Of a stretch of 64,000 nt of DNA, positions 43,772-55,564 are shown one piece after another. Each line of letters begins with the position of its first letter. Position 1 is the first letter of the stretch. The notes below the pieces were generated by a model, which was not told the origin of the DNA, ran no database searches, and saw nothing but the letters and a program-made list of their open reading frames with translations. The DNA comes from Symsagittifera roscoffensis. Lineage: Eukaryota > Xenacoelomorpha > Acoela > Convolutidae. A program made the translations under genes and the position numbers. Where the stretch lies: assembly GCF_963678635.1 (NCBI RefSeq), contig NC_087062.1, forward strand, positions 94,525,845 to 94,589,844, in the 5' to 3' direction.

Positions 43772-44568
43772 ACACTCGCTTTGCAAAGTTTCCGCGTCAC
43801 TCACTTGATAAATGCTGAAATTCTTGCTAAATTTTGCACGACGCGCGAAACAAAAAAAAAGTGGAAAAAAATCCATTTTTTTTGTGATTTCCTACTTATT
43901 ATAAACTCCATTATAATGGATTCAAAATGAATTATAATGCATTTTGTTTTGACGAGAAAGAATGGATTTAAATCAATTTTTAGTCCAATTTTGTTTTCTG
44001 AACGTAACATGGGAATCGACTTATTTACAACATCATAGACCACGAAAATCCATTATAATAGATTTGTTTTCTTTTTTCTTAGTTGCGGGAATGTACTAAC
44101 TTTAGAAGAAAGCGATGATCTAAAATTTTTATGATTGCGGTTTTTCCACAAACAAATTTTGATTCTACGAACAACAATTTTTGCAGTTTTCTATGCTATC
44201 TGAAAAAAGAATGATAATATTTAGAGCAGCTTTTTACCTGCAAGCATTTTTATCTAGAAGGACAGTTAAAAATGTCAATATGACCATTTGGACTATCTTG
44301 AAAACTTAATGCGCGCATAAACAGTTATTCTTGAATCGAAATGTCAATGGCTCGATATACAAATTTCAAAGATGTGCAAAAAATTTAAGATGTTAAGCTT
44401 TTCTGACAGATGTATCTAGTTTAAACTTGTGTCACTTAAATCAATCAGTGATGCCTGTCTCATTATCAAACTGTTTGTCAGCTGAATGCGAACTGCATCA
44501 AATTTGTTTTCATCTATCGTTTTTTGCAAAACATTTATTCCAGACCTCTCGAGTAAAATTCTACCATT
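43772..44568. other. No gene; AT-rich ATTATAATCGATT-like sequence
   Basis: Contains several TCCATTATAATGGATT / CCATTATAATAGATTTG blocks (43905-44070) related to the foldback family. No gene. Confidence 0.5.
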
Positions 44569-45110
44569 CTATCGCCTTCTTCGCACAGACGAAAGAACTC
44601 GTCTTAACAACGGAACATGATTGTAACTTGGAAGCCTTAAAACAAGACCTCGAGCGAGCTTGTGACCGATACACTACGTTTGCCAATTCGGGACCGTCAA
44701 TGTGTAATTCTTACTGATGCGAGCTATTATGCAGCTGGTTGTGTATTCATGACCGAAGAATACACCCTTGATCAGCAGAAGAAAATTACAAAACTGCATG
44801 CACCTGTCTCGTTTGATAGCAAAACGTTCTGCCCAGCAATACAAAAATTGTCCAGTTATTAAAAAAAAATTCTGGCAGTTCATTTTTTAATTTTATCACT
44901 TGCTTGCATTCTTAGGGGAGCTTCTAAGTTGTCAACAATCGTGTTAACTGATAACAAACGTTTTTCAATCAAAGACTATTCCACCGCAATTGTGTAACAT
45001 GCTTGATCAGCTGATGGCTTTCACGTTCGTCTTGGGTCATATTCCAGGAAAAGCGAACAATTCAGCGGCTGACTACCTTACGCGAATGTAAATAAATCCA
45101 GCGTTGAAAC
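44569..45110 (+). pseudogene. Ty3/gypsy-type RT-RNase H fragment, decayed
   Basis: In changing frames: FFAQTKELVLTTEHDCNLEALKQ-like connection sequence, then QCVILTDASYYAAGCVF (RNase H first Asp), IVLTDNKRF (third acidic site), and FVLGHIPGKANNSAADYLTRM (last Asp). These are the ordered landmarks of a Ty3 RNase H. Frameshifts and stops are many. Sequence to about 45500 may continue the linker toward integrase but is too worn to assign. Confidence 0.72.
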
Positions 45111-45542
45111 TTCAGCTACGAGTTAGTGAGAAAATACCTGTGGTGACTGTCGAAGTAACTCTGGATCCTAAGGTGTCCGATAATTTGGTATCTTTAGAAA
45201 AGTCTGACCTTACAAACATCAACATCACCTCTGTTAAATAGACATTGCAAAGTCTGTCAGTTCTGAATCTAAAGAAGGACTCGAGCCTTCATTCCATCCA
45301 ACTGGCGGATCCGTTACATGAACTGCTCGGACTATACTTTCGAATGATGTAGAGCTACCAAGTTTCCAGACAATTGAAGGAGCGACAGAAGAGTTTTTGA
45401 CGGAGGTTCGACTAGAGATAAAGAAACTATCAAAACTAGATAGAGGTGATTGGAAAGTTATTCTGCAATTAGCAAAACCGGATGTGGTCTGACTGGAAAA
45501 AACTTATCCTCATAAATTTGCCCGGTTCATGAATTATGTCCC

Positions 45543-46025
45543 TTGGAAAACTTTGCTCGCACTCGGGGTGTGCTCATTCTTCCTTTCGAAGGAGATATAA
45601 ACACCTCTGTTGGCGATTGGCGTACCCATTTGTTTGGTTCAAATTTTAAATTAAGTTTCTTAATTGAAAGTCAAAGCCCTTATTCAATTTTGCCCTTAGG
45701 CAATTACCCAACCCAATTGTTTAGATTGCAAATTGCTAGCATTTCTAATTTAGACTACTATTTTAGCAGATATTTTACACAAATACGTAGGAGCTATATT
45801 TTGATTGCAAAAGAAACTATCTCTCGGCAGTGCAAAATGGAATGTTGTGATTGCACAACGAAAAGTGACAGCGAAATTAACAGAACCGTTAGAGAATACC
45901 ACCAACAGAAAAAACTAAGGACAGAGATTTGCAAAAAGTATCTGCAGAGAAGTTGCAGAAAACCAGAACAAACTAAAACAAAAAATAGATTTGAAAAGAA
46001 CATTTGGAAATTCGCAAAACTTTGA
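45543..46025 (+). CDS. Unrecognised 160-codon ORF
   Basis: I do not recognise it. The first half is hydrophobic/aromatic; the second half is Lys/Arg/Cys-rich (MECCDCTTKSD, then a basic tail). It follows the decayed RNase H fragment, so it could be an eroded retroelement part. The composition changes midway, which argues against a single real gene. Confidence 0.2.
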   Translation: MENFARTRGVLILPFEGDINTSVGDWRTHLFGSNFKLSFLIESQSPYSILPLGNYPTQLFRLQIASISNLDYYFSRYFTQIRRSYILIAKETISRQCKMECCDCTTKSDSEINRTVREYHQQKKLRTEICKKYLQRSCRKPEQTKTKNRFEKNIWKFAKL

Positions 46026-48316
46026 CCTTTCTCATTTGAAGATTCAAAATTTTTTTATTCAGTTACTTTATAATTGTAATATTTTATCACGCTTTATTTC
46101 AGGTTGGAGTGGTAAGGAAAGGCAATTATAAGTTGACTTAAAAATCAGTTTCTTTTATTGTTTTATCGGAATGCTCCGTTGAATTTTCTGAACCGACATA
46201 CTTTTTGAAAATACGATTTTTTCCTCCAATTTTATATTATCCTTTGAATTAAAAATTGGCAGTAAAGTTCGTTGACGCTGAGAAAACTTTGAGTGACAAG
46301 CCGTAATAGGAGATACACCTTGCGTGTAACCAATTGTAATGAATAAAATTTTGGCAACATCCCACTGCCCATTCCTGCATAAAAACAAAACACGTGCAAT
46401 CAAATCAATTCTAATTGTGGGCACAGCGGAAGACAAACACAAGTATCTGAAAAACAATCAAGAGCACCGACTGCACTTAAACTCCATAGTACTACACCAG
46501 GATGATGAAATGATGAATGAGCTTCAAGTCAGAGCCTCGCAATTCGAGTAAGCTAAACCGTGCACTGGGCTCCGAGAAAAGCTCAGGCAAATACGACCCC
46601 GCACCGAAGTTTTATGGGTTACCCCCACCGCACGACGTACCACCCAACCACGATGTACTCCCCCCCCCCCTCCACGGCGTACTCCCCCCACGGAGACAGA
46701 TAACTGTAGCACGGGTAAGCGTGGGGGGAGTTGGTGTGGGATCTATAGGTTATTTTTTGTTATTTTTAATAAACTCGATTGAAAATAGGAAAAAATGAAA
46801 TGGAGCGAGAGAACAAAATAACGAACTTAAGTTTACCAAAATTATGAAAAAATGAAAACAACACACAAAAAGATTTTAAGAAAATAGATTATAAACCATT
46901 ATAATCGATTAAAATGGATTATTTTTCTTTTGATAAAGTTTTTTTGAAAATAATCGATTATAATAGATTATAATCGATTATATGGGGGTTTTATGCCCCG
47001 TAATTTGAAGGAACAAAGCAAAACCCAATGATGAACAAAGCAGTGAGAGGCAGAGTGAAAATTGTATCAGAGAGAACCAATCGCAGAATCTCTAACAGCA
47101 CGAATGACAAATCGCTCAACGCAACTTATTGCACGAAATCTTTGTTTTTTTTTTGAAAAAAAAAATGGCGTCGCAGCCAAAAAAAAATAAATAGACCAAA
47201 ATTATGGCGACCCATTTCGAAATATCTCCGCACATTTTGTTTTAAGTAATTTTCACTTGCTTTCTTAGCTACTTATCCTCTTAAACAAACCTTTTATTCC
47301 CGCTTCGCACAGTATAGTTTGAAGCTTTTGTAAATTCCCGTTCAGAAGCAAAGTTCAAACATGTAGTATTTTATCGGGGCTAGTTGCCTTCGTAATGCAA
47401 TCAAAACTGCAGGTTGGAACAGAAGAAGAGAACTAGCAAAATTCAGCACTGCAATTCCAGGTTTGAGTATCAATCCGTAGGCAAAAAATTCTCACAATAG
47501 ACTAGAAAATTCATTGCATCGTGGGCACTTGAGAAAAAGATAGATCGACTAACATTATGGCACGATGTTATAAGCAATTTTGTCTCTACTCATCGCAGCA
47601 ACAATTATATACCTTGTCCTATCGAAAACTGATTCGATTTTTACGCCAGAACAAATCAAAGTTGTTGGCAATGGTATCTTGCTGGAGGTTCGAAAACCCT
47701 GAAACATTTAGAAAAGAACTAAGAGAATTGGATACCACAATCATAGATCTTCAACGACATGTCCTCTCGAAAAAGAAACAAAAGTCGAGCGCGTTCTCAG
47801 GGAAAAATCGCGAGTTCACCCAAAATCGAATCTCGAGGTACAAAACCTGGAAATTGTAATCAATAATTCCATCAATTTGAAAACAATATTCACTAATTAA
47901 AGGGTAAAAATCCGCGTCCGTCGAAGAGTCAGAGAGCAAAGAGTAACACCCAAAGCCGAATAAGAAACTAAAATCTTGACGTCCGCGAGTTGAAACTTTT
48001 TGTAATAGTATTTAGATCATTTTAAATTAGCAATAAATTTGAAGGTTGGTTCCGTCATGTATGCCGATTGCACATATTTTGTGATTGATGTTGCTTTTGG
48101 GTAACTTTGAAGGTTAGTTCCTTCAGGTATACCACTTGAATAATCTTTAGGTGTGTCTTCTGTACGCCATATAGGTAGCTCTGAGGGATCGTTCCCTCGA
48201 GTATCCAAATGAATGTGTACCACAAGACAATTATATAGCAAAGAAAATTATGTACAGTTACTTAATGAGATATATCAAGCAAAAATATCAATCGTAAATA
48301 CAAACCAGATATAATT
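46026..48316. other. No supported gene; repeats and foldbacks
   Basis: At 46615-46700 a roughly 20-bp C-rich unit (CCACGRCGTACYCCCCC-like) repeats four times. At 46875-46982 there is another ATTATAATCGATTATAATAGATTATAATCG palindrome block. At 48045-48210, AGGTTRGTTCCNTCANGTATRCC-like units repeat three times. The ORF at 47557-47859 (100 codons, basic) is unrecognised; it could be the 5' part of the element that follows. No LTR was identified. Confidence 0.45.
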
Positions 48317-48928
48317 ATGCCTTTCAATATAAGTAGTTTAGCAGGTTATTTCCAATTTTTATCTCAGTTAACTCCGCCGCCTCCAGTTGACATCGATCCT
48401 GATGATTTTTTTTTGGCGCGTACTCTAAATGCAGTTGCCATTGCGGCGTTATCGGAGGATGTCAATGGAAAAAATTGTATCGAGGCTGAGAAGAAGTTGA
48501 AGTCTAACCTATATCTCTGTATTGGAGACGAAGCGCAAAGGATATTTAAAGCCCGAAAACCGGCGGTGAATGTTAAAACGGAAAGGTACCCACGGTTATT
48601 GGACGAAATGCAAAATGTCTTCAAACGCGAGCAAAATATGACACACGAGAGGAGAATATTCTATGAGAGAAAGCAGAGGGAGAATGAAACGTTCGAGAAA
48701 TTCCACGCTGAGTTAAGCACCCCTGCGGGAAGGTGTGGTTTTGCTAACGCGACCGAGAATGTTCGTGATATTTTTATTATGAATATGCAGGAATCTGATT
48801 GTCAAAGAGAATTATCACGGTCAACCAAGTTACCAGAGGATGAATATAGGATAGCACTATCGTATGAGAGAGGTGAACGTGCATATAAATTCTACACCGG
48901 AAACCGGCCTCGTCCGCTCCGCCGATAA
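48317..48928 (+). pseudogene. Gag of the + strand Ty3 element
   Basis: 203 codons from an ATG. The middle has RYPRLLDEMQNVFKREQNMTHERRIFYERKQ, typical of the Gypsy-like Gag (an Ex2F/ER-F-x-x-R-x-Q pattern), followed by ETFEKFHAELS and a Cys-containing GRCGF...RDIFIMNMQ segment. The Arg-rich end leads toward the zinc-knuckle ORF in another frame. It forms the particle shell. Confidence 0.75.
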
Positions 48929-49027
48929 CCATAAATTAGGAGCCAGTTAATAATATCAGAAGGGGACAAGGATATTTCAGAGGTCGAGCACGCGGGGGAC
49001 GCGGATGACATACCCAAAGCTCAAGCA

Positions 49028-49912
49028 GTGGAGGCGGCGGAAAATAATCGTAGGTGTTATAATTGTGACGCGCCGAATTTTACGCTAGACCATATTGCGA
49101 GTTGTCCAGCGAAAGGAGCATTATGTAATGCGTGTCGAAAATTGGAGCTTTTTGAACGCAAATGCAAGGGAGTTAGAAATGGTACTAACCAGTGGAGAGG
49201 ACGAGGACGAGTAAGACTAGTGAGAGATCAAAATGAGCATCACCAAAGCATGCATAGTGTAGACAATGCGTCGGAAGTGGCATGGCTGAATCAGCAGGGA
49301 AGCGGGGAGAATGAACCCATGACGTCGGTATCCGATGACTACATGGTGATGTCGATCAAGGAAAAGAACGCGATGGAAAAGAAGATCCCAGGAGCCAGAG
49401 TCCAGGTTGAGGTGTCGGGAAAGAAGATGTGGCTTTGGGTGGATAGCGCATCTCGTGTGACGATTTTCAGCATGATGGACCTGAAAGCAACATTAGGTAA
49501 AACTAATATTCAGTTACAACCATCTCAAGAAGAATTCTTGGACTACAATAACAACCGAATACACATACTTGGGAAAGTAGCGGTGACGATGGCGTTAAAC
49601 GGCTGGGCTGCTCCAGCGCAAGTGTCAGTAATATCAGGGAATCATCAGTCAATCCTTGGGCGCGATCTGATGGGTACCCTAGGCCTGGAGTTGGTGCAAG
49701 GAAAGAAATTGATGGGGATCACGGGGGAAGGGAGCAGTCAGGACGAGGACGAATATGATGAATTACAAACATATTTCTGTAAGTTGTACCCAAATTTATT
49801 GACCAGAATAGGGAAAATCCGAAACGCTAGAGTAAGAGCCGAATTCTTTAAAAATCTAAAGTCGATACAGCAAAAGGGCGTCGGGTGCCTATCAGTCTAC
49901 AGGATAAAGTAG
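49028..49912 (+). pseudogene. Zinc-knuckle region and retropepsin of the + strand Ty3 element
   Basis: Starts with CYNCDAPNFTLDHIASC and ALCNACRKLELFERKC, two Cys/His clusters with irregular spacing. The protease core is WLWVDSASRVTIFS (Asp at about residue 139): the D-S/T-G box has Ala for Gly. SILGRDLMGTLGLELV is the ILGRDFL flap-end motif. The frame has no ATG at its start, so it was probably entered by frameshift from gag. Confidence 0.75.
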
Positions 49913-50567
49913 ACAAGGAAATAGATCGGTTGATAAAAGAAGGTCAAATCATTAAATTACAAGAATGTTCGGATAAGTACTTTATCTCTCCTATAGTAAT
50001 TAGATGGAAGCATAAAATTGGCATTGGAATCAAGAGAACTTAACAAGCAGGTAAACAAGAATAAGTACCAAATGACAAATATTGACGAACTAGTGGACGG
50101 GATAAGTCGAATAATTGCAGAACGAAAAGCGCGGGATGTAAACTTTACAAAATTGGATTTCACTTACGCGTACGGACAAGTATCATTGGAACAAAAAACT
50201 AGCGAACATTGAACAGTACAATTTTTCACTAGTCGGCGGATAATCGACGGGAACATATTGCTTTAAAAACGGATTTTTCGGGCTCACATCAATGCCGGCG
50301 GAGTTTCAAAAAGTCATTGATAATCTACTTAAGGAAACTCTTCGGGCAAATCTTCAGATTTCTTCAGATATCTTAATTGCGTCAAAGGGAACAAGAGTAG
50401 AGCGTATTGCCTTAGTTGAAAAAATTTTGAAGAAGTTGGACGTATCAAACGTTTCTTGAAACTACGGAAATGCGAATTTGCAAAAACCGAGTGTGAATGG
50501 TTAGGGTTTCCGAATTAGGAAAAAAGGCATCGCGCCATTAGTTCGGAAAACTCAAGCGGTAGAAGAT
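49866..50567 (+). pseudogene. Reverse transcriptase remnant, catalytic box damaged
   Basis: PISLQDKVDKEIDRLIKEGQ (about 49880-49945) is the RT N-terminus, followed by FTKLDFTYAYGQVSL (the FSxLDLxxAYxQI motif, about 50140-50185) and FFGLTSMPAEFQKVID (about 50275-50320). SSDILIASKG stands where YxDDILIASKG is expected: the box has lost residues. Frameshifts separate all pieces. Confidence 0.82.
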
Positions 50568-51926
50568 TTGAAAACCCCAAAATCTAGAAAACATTTAAAA
50601 TCACTTATGGGTTCAATGCACAGTTTGCATAAATTTTTGCCAAATCTCGCTGAAGTGAGCGCAGCGTTAAGACCGTTACTCAGTCAAAACAATGATTTTG
50701 TCTGGACACCGAATTGCGAGAACGCGTTTCAACAATTGAAATCTCTAGTGAAAAACATTGTAGAGCTTAGGCATTTCGATACTCACCGTGAAACTAGAAT
50801 AATTTGCGATGCTAGTCACGATGGCCCAGGGGCCGTGTTAGAACAGTACAGCGCCTCCGGTTGGCACCCAATTTCGTTAGCGTCACGCTTTCTTAATCCG
50901 GCCGAGAAAAAGTATTCTACAAACGAATTGGAATTACTTGCGGTAGTGTGGGCTACGGAACACTTTCGAAACTATATCTATGGACGTTATTTTACGGTTA
51001 TATTGGATCACAAGGCGTTACTTACACTATCAAACTCTTCACCAAAAGGAAATAAAACGTTTTTCAGTCGGTTAACTCGATGGTACGATCGTTTAGTACC
51101 ATATGATTTCAAAGTTGACCATAGACAAGGGTCAAAAATTGGAATGGCAGATTATTTGTCTCGGTTTCCATCTGCGGCGGCGCACGTGACAAGCCATTAC
51201 GATGAAAGTTTTACAGTAGCGAAAATAAAAATGATCAATGGTGCATTAAAACCTAAGGAGCAGTTGAAGCCTGGGGGTCAAAAGGTGAAACAAATTAGAC
51301 AAAATCCGGCGGTAGAGGGCGAACGATCATGTTTGTACTCAAAGAGAAAAGTTGTATCCAATGAAATTAAAAGGAAAGTAGAATATGCAAAAATTAACTG
51401 TGAGAGCACGCGCTCACTAGAGGGCGTGGTTACATGCAACCGTCGGTTAGCCAATCAGAATCGAGATATTTGCATACTGGCGGAAATGTGCAAATTACGC
51501 AGCAAGAAAATCAGACGTTGTTCTCAGTACGTCAAATCAAGTTGTTGTCTGAATGAAAAAATCAAGAAAAGTATGTCATCTATAAATTCTCCAGAGAAAA
51601 CCGATCCAAAAACACCTTCTGCTATTGTTAATACCTCCACTCCTTCCGGAAATGTAAATCTCAGTGTCGTTCTAAATAGATTTGACCAGCCGCCAAGTTT
51701 AAGTTCAGATTCTGATATAGAAGTAATACCTCCAGATAAAGTTATTACGAAAATGACTAGTTCGAAAAAACTAAACACCTTTATTTCTCTCCCGCATCAG
51801 TTACCCGGATTATCTTATCCCCTTGTGCAAAGTGATAAATGGATTTATTCAATAGTGCCTACTGATAGTCGAATAGTTAAAGAAATTGATTATCCGGAGA
51901 GAGATTCTAAATTTAAAATTAGTTGA
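50568..51926 (+). pseudogene. RNase H domain plus long linker
   Basis: 452 uninterrupted codons. The connection domain starts at the ORF's beginning, followed by RNase H: Asp in CDASHDG, Glu in TNELELL, Asp in LDHKALL and Asp in MADYLSRF. After the RNase H, about 200 codons are Lys/Ser-rich and not conserved. The active-site residues are complete, although the RT upstream is not. Confidence 0.85.
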
Positions 51927-52641
51927 GGCTAACTTGGAAAAGGACCCGATATTGAAAACGATCCGCGACGCGATACGAGACAAAAATCCACGGGCGAAGG
52001 ACATTATCACCAAACTGGGACAATTTTACGTTCAACATTTCAGCGATTTTGCTGTGCGCGAAAACTGTTTGTGATTGGATGGTCGGCTGGCCATACCGAA
52101 GGACATGTCGTCAGCACTGAAAAACCGATTGCATCACAATACCGCTCATGCATAGAAACCTTGCGGCCACAGCCAAATATTGTAAAAGCTGCCTAGAAGC
52201 AGGTAAATACCTTAAACCGGACATTCCAAAAAATTATATGGGGGACACATATGTACCCAGGAAACCTAATGATCTTGTTCAATTGGAAAAAACTACGTTC
52301 TAACATATCTACAGGAAAATAAGAACTATAAATTTGGATTCAATATCTCCCGTGCCCTGAGCGCTCTACGATTTTTACCGCACTCTAAAACTAAGCTAAC
52401 GCCATTTGAGGCTTATCATGGAAGAGAAGCAAATACCGCCCTTCGAAATTTGACAAAAAAACCATCGTTGAAAAACCTAAATTGGAAAAATGTCTTTAAC
52501 CAGAAATTATCATGTTTAGACAAGGCAAGTGGTCTACCCGAAGTAGAACTGAATCTCGATTGGGAGAAGCGTAGCGATCTCGTGTACGCCCCGGAAAACC
52601 GCAAGACACCAAGGGTCTTGAATCAAAAACGAATTAATTGA
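51886..52641 (+). pseudogene. Integrase ends joined by a deletion; catalytic core missing
   Basis: The zinc-domain side (VEANLEKDPILKTIRDAIRD, and an HH/C-like stretch near 52090-52200) is followed at about 52240-52320 by RKPNDLVQLE, where the core should begin. Then comes FNISRALSALRFLPHSKTKLTPFEAYHGREANT, which belongs after the core. The three catalytic acidic residues are absent, a deletion of several hundred bp. The C-terminal part runs to 52641. Confidence 0.75.
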
Positions 52642-52648
52642 GACTGAT

Positions 52649-53212
52649 GTGGACCCTAAGGCCAAAGAGGTGGATCCTAAGGCACAAGAGTTACCTACGG
52701 CACCAGAGTGGCTAAATCGACAAAGGACAAGTACCACGACGGTATACCAGCGGACTGGGAAAACGGACCCAAAGGATCCAAGAAGGTATAAACGTTTACC
52801 ATTAAAAATTAAAAAATTGACAAAACATACGTTGCGAATGAAAAAAGAATCATTACTAAGGCGAAGTAGTGTTTCATTTAGATCGGCGGCTGAAAAAAGC
52901 CGAAATGAGAAGGGGACAGACGCTAAGACCCCGGGTCCGAGCAAACCTACGGAACATAAGAGTCAGGCGGAAAAGTCCAAAATGGATCAATTAGAAATGA
53001 AACGGGCGCAAACAAACAGTGAGAAACGAAAAACCAAGAAAAAGCGGATATTCGAGAGCAGCAAAGAGGAGAGCGACGAGGAGGAGGAGAGCGAATGGGC
53101 AGTCGTGGGGCGAGAAGGCGAAGCCGAGAAAACTGCAGCGAGCGGGGCGGACGAACCGTCGGGAACGGATAACGTAAAAACACCGGAAACCGTCTGTAGA
53201 AAATGCGGATAG
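52649..53212 (+). pseudogene. Lys/Glu-rich C-terminal region, first acidic repeat
   Basis: A charged, disordered-looking protein. Its start repeats a VDPKAKE-like motif (two copies), then Lys/Arg-rich sequence, and it ends in an acidic block ESSKEESDEEEESEW followed by WAVVGREGEAEK. In position it is the tail of the polyprotein or a post-integrase ORF. The acidic block is duplicated directly downstream in another frame. Confidence 0.5.
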
Positions 53213-53385
53213 TCGAGAGCAGCAAAAATGAAAGCGACGAGGAGGAAGCGAGCGAATGGGCAGTCGTGGGGCGAGAAGGCGAAGCCGAGAAAACTGCAGC
53301 GAGCTGGGCGGACGAACCGTCGGGAACGGATAACGCAAAAACACCAAAAACCGTCGGTAACAAAAGGAAGCTGAGTGAGGAGTAA
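53203..53385 (+). repeat. Second copy of the 161-bp acidic-domain tandem duplication
   Basis: Unit 1 is about 53044-53204 and unit 2 about 53205-53362. The 161-bp period is not a multiple of three, so the second copy is read in another frame, yet encodes almost the same peptide (SDEEEASEWAVVGREGEAEK) to a stop at 53383-53385. Confidence 0.85.
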
Positions 53386-53879
53386 GTTATATGAGTTTGT
53401 TCTTTCTGTCTGAGGACCTGCTGTTGTGACCTTGCGATCTCTATCGTCCGGTACGAGCTAAAACAGAAAGGTGCAGTAAGATTTAGATTTGATGCCTTAC
53501 AGTTGCTTTGCAATTAACTTTACACAACTATTCTTTTTATCACTATACATTATACAACTTCAACTCAAATAAAGATATTTACGTGTATGGGACCAGTCCG
53601 AGGAATGAAGGAAGAAAGTTGAATGAACAGAGGTTTTGACATTTTGCATGATATATTTATATCAAAATCTTTAGATGTGGTTATAAAACTTTCAATGCGG
53701 TATTTTCGTAGACGCTTGAAATAAATTTCCAAAATCGAATTTTAGCTAACAAAAAACTAGGTCGAAAATTAAAAATTGACAGAGTTGAAAGTCGCAAAAT
53801 GAGGCAAATTAAAAAAATTAAAATTTAAACAAAAAAATTTTGGCGCGCGAATATAAAAACTGAAAACATTTGATTGGTT
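53386..53879. other. Short stretch without gene
   Basis: AT-rich; nothing recognised. It separates the Ty3 remnant from the Penelope-like element. Confidence 0.5.
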
Positions 53880-53963
53880 GAATATTAATGTTTTGTATAG
53901 CCAAATGTCTTAGGATATTTTATGATTGATGATAATTTTGTTAAAATTTGAATTTTTTTGAGC

Positions 53964-53988
53964 CTGATGATGCACAAATGTGCAAAAA
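53964..53988 (+). ncRNA. Degenerate hammerhead-ribozyme-like motif in PLE flank
   Basis: CTGATGA is followed by the hairpin TGCAC-AAAT-GTGCA and then AAAAG, the order of a hammerhead core (CUGAUGA, stem II, GAAA) with the GAAA damaged. PLE flanks are known to carry hammerheads. The corresponding right-hand block (about 57862) is more eroded. Confidence 0.35.
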
Positions 53989-54646
53989 GAATTAATTTTT
54001 TTTACTTCTGTCTTGTTATGTAGGTTTTGTAAAAACCCCAATAGCGCTCAGCTAGATTTTAAACTGTTGTTATTCCAATAAGGAACTAGTGAAATGTGTA
54101 CAGAAAATTGTATCAGTTTTTTTTCTCTTCTAAACATTGTAGATGAAATTGTACAGATTTTCAAAAAAAAATTTATTTATTTTTTGTTGTTTATACCGAA
54201 AAATGTTTTGCCTTTTTTGTCGCTCCTTTTTAATAAAACGTTTAGTGTTGTCAGAGTCAAAATGGTTTACACTGTAGCAGCTAGTTCGCTGCACCACAGT
54301 TTGAAAGTTCGACAAACTAATGAAAAATGATTTTTTCGACAATATTTGTTTTTTCGACAAATATTGTATGACCTCAGTCCGAAAACAATTAATCGTGAGA
54401 AATTGAAAGTTTATCTAGATAGGGCCCTTGCATTCAAAAAAACTATTGTGAGGTGGAACGACATCATCAACAACTCAAATAGCAGCCATTGATTAAACTA
54501 CTATGTTCCTGAAGATATTTCCAATTATCTGAAGACGAGAAGTGCCTAGATCAGGACGATAGTGTACAGTAGGAAAAAAGGCCTGCCCGGCATCGAAGAA
54601 ACGTTTAGACGAACCGGCATTTTGGTCATTCCCGTGACCATGTACG

Positions 54647-55005
54647 TCCTATCGAAAAAGAAGGGAAAGGACGAGCCAGAGTTGGTGAAAGAGTATCAGG
54701 AGCTTCATGAATATAGTGCCCTGGAGTTGAAATTGCCGAGTATCATCAGAATGACATCACTCCCAAAAACAGAGTTAGCACTGTACTACTAAATCATTAT
54801 TTTACTATTGTTTTTTGCTCAGTCGAAACAATCGTCCTATCGATCGGAGATGGTTCAAAATTCTCCCTTAACTCCTGTCTTCTCATGATTTAAAAAAGAA
54901 TCCTATCGAAGAGGAAAGGAAAACAGGAGCTAGAATTGGTGAAAGAGCATCAAGAGCTTCATGAAGATAGTGCCATGGAGTTGAAATCGCCCAAGTTGAT
55001 ATTGG
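54647..55005 (+). repeat. Imperfect internal repeat within the PLE
   Basis: CCTATCGAAAAAGAAGGGAA...GTGAAAGAGTATCAGGAGCTTCATGAATATAG at about 54647-54760 repeats as CCTATCGAAGAGGAAAGGAA...GTGAAAGAGCATCAAGAGCTTCATGAAGATAG at about 54899-55005. Each encodes a VKEYQELHE-type peptide. Not a known domain. Confidence 0.75.
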
Positions 55006-55117
55006 AGAAATTGAATAACCTAACAGGACTGATTGAAAAGACAAAAGCAGCAGAGAACAGACCCTCACATACGAGGAGGAATGCAATACCAAAACGAAAG
55101 GAGAGGAGATTAAAAGA

Positions 55118-55564
55118 ATGGTACTTCATAAAACTGTTAGTGTTGTTTTGCTTGTTCTTTGCTTTGAGTCTCGTGAGGTTCGTTCTTCGGGTCCTGTAAA
55201 CAAGGAACTCAATCCTCCCCCACCAATTTTACGACAGCTAATAAAGAGTAAACTTTTGTGGAAACTAGTGCTGGACTATGTCAAATGTTACCTTAAACTG
55301 AGTCATTGTTTGCATAGACTTAATTCTCTAAGAAAATCATTAGAAAACGATGTAATACCCGATGTTTTGCAGTTCCAGGTTTCGGAAAACGGGTTTTCCT
55401 CGGACCAAGCGGTCCATTGTTTTCAAAAAGGGAAAATATGGGTGGTAGTAGGGCGGGATAATGACGAAAAATTTGGCCGTGAGTCTTACAATCAAGATGG
55501 GCCACTAGGCAGAGAACGTGACAGGTCAGTAAAATATTTAAAGGGCGCTGATTTGCCAAAGTAG
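55118..55564 (+). pseudogene. PLE N-terminal coding fragment
   Basis: A 148-codon ORF containing LHRLNSLRKSLENDVIPDVLQ, resembling the conserved PLE N-terminal motif before the RT (L..L......IPxGL). The upstream part is hydrophobic and of doubtful meaning. It is separated from the RT core by about 440 bp full of stops. Confidence 0.5.

Larger units (their letters stand above)
48317..53385 (+). mobile_element. Broken Ty3/gypsy element without recognised LTRs
   Basis: Gag, protease, RT, RNase H and the ends of integrase follow in canonical order on the + strand, with stops and frameshifts throughout and a deletion of the integrase core. No direct repeats were seen at the flanks, so LTRs are lost, too diverged, or outside the limits given. 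It is a different lineage from the giant element: its Gag, RT (FFGLTSMPAEFQK) and RNase H are of the Gypsy/Mdg type. Confidence 0.8.

Noticed and set aside
52947..53513. 188-codon minus-strand ORF opposite the acidic repeats
   Set aside because: Antisense of the Glu/Lys-rich coding (giving Ser/Phe/Leu); the + strand frame continues the Ty3 element.
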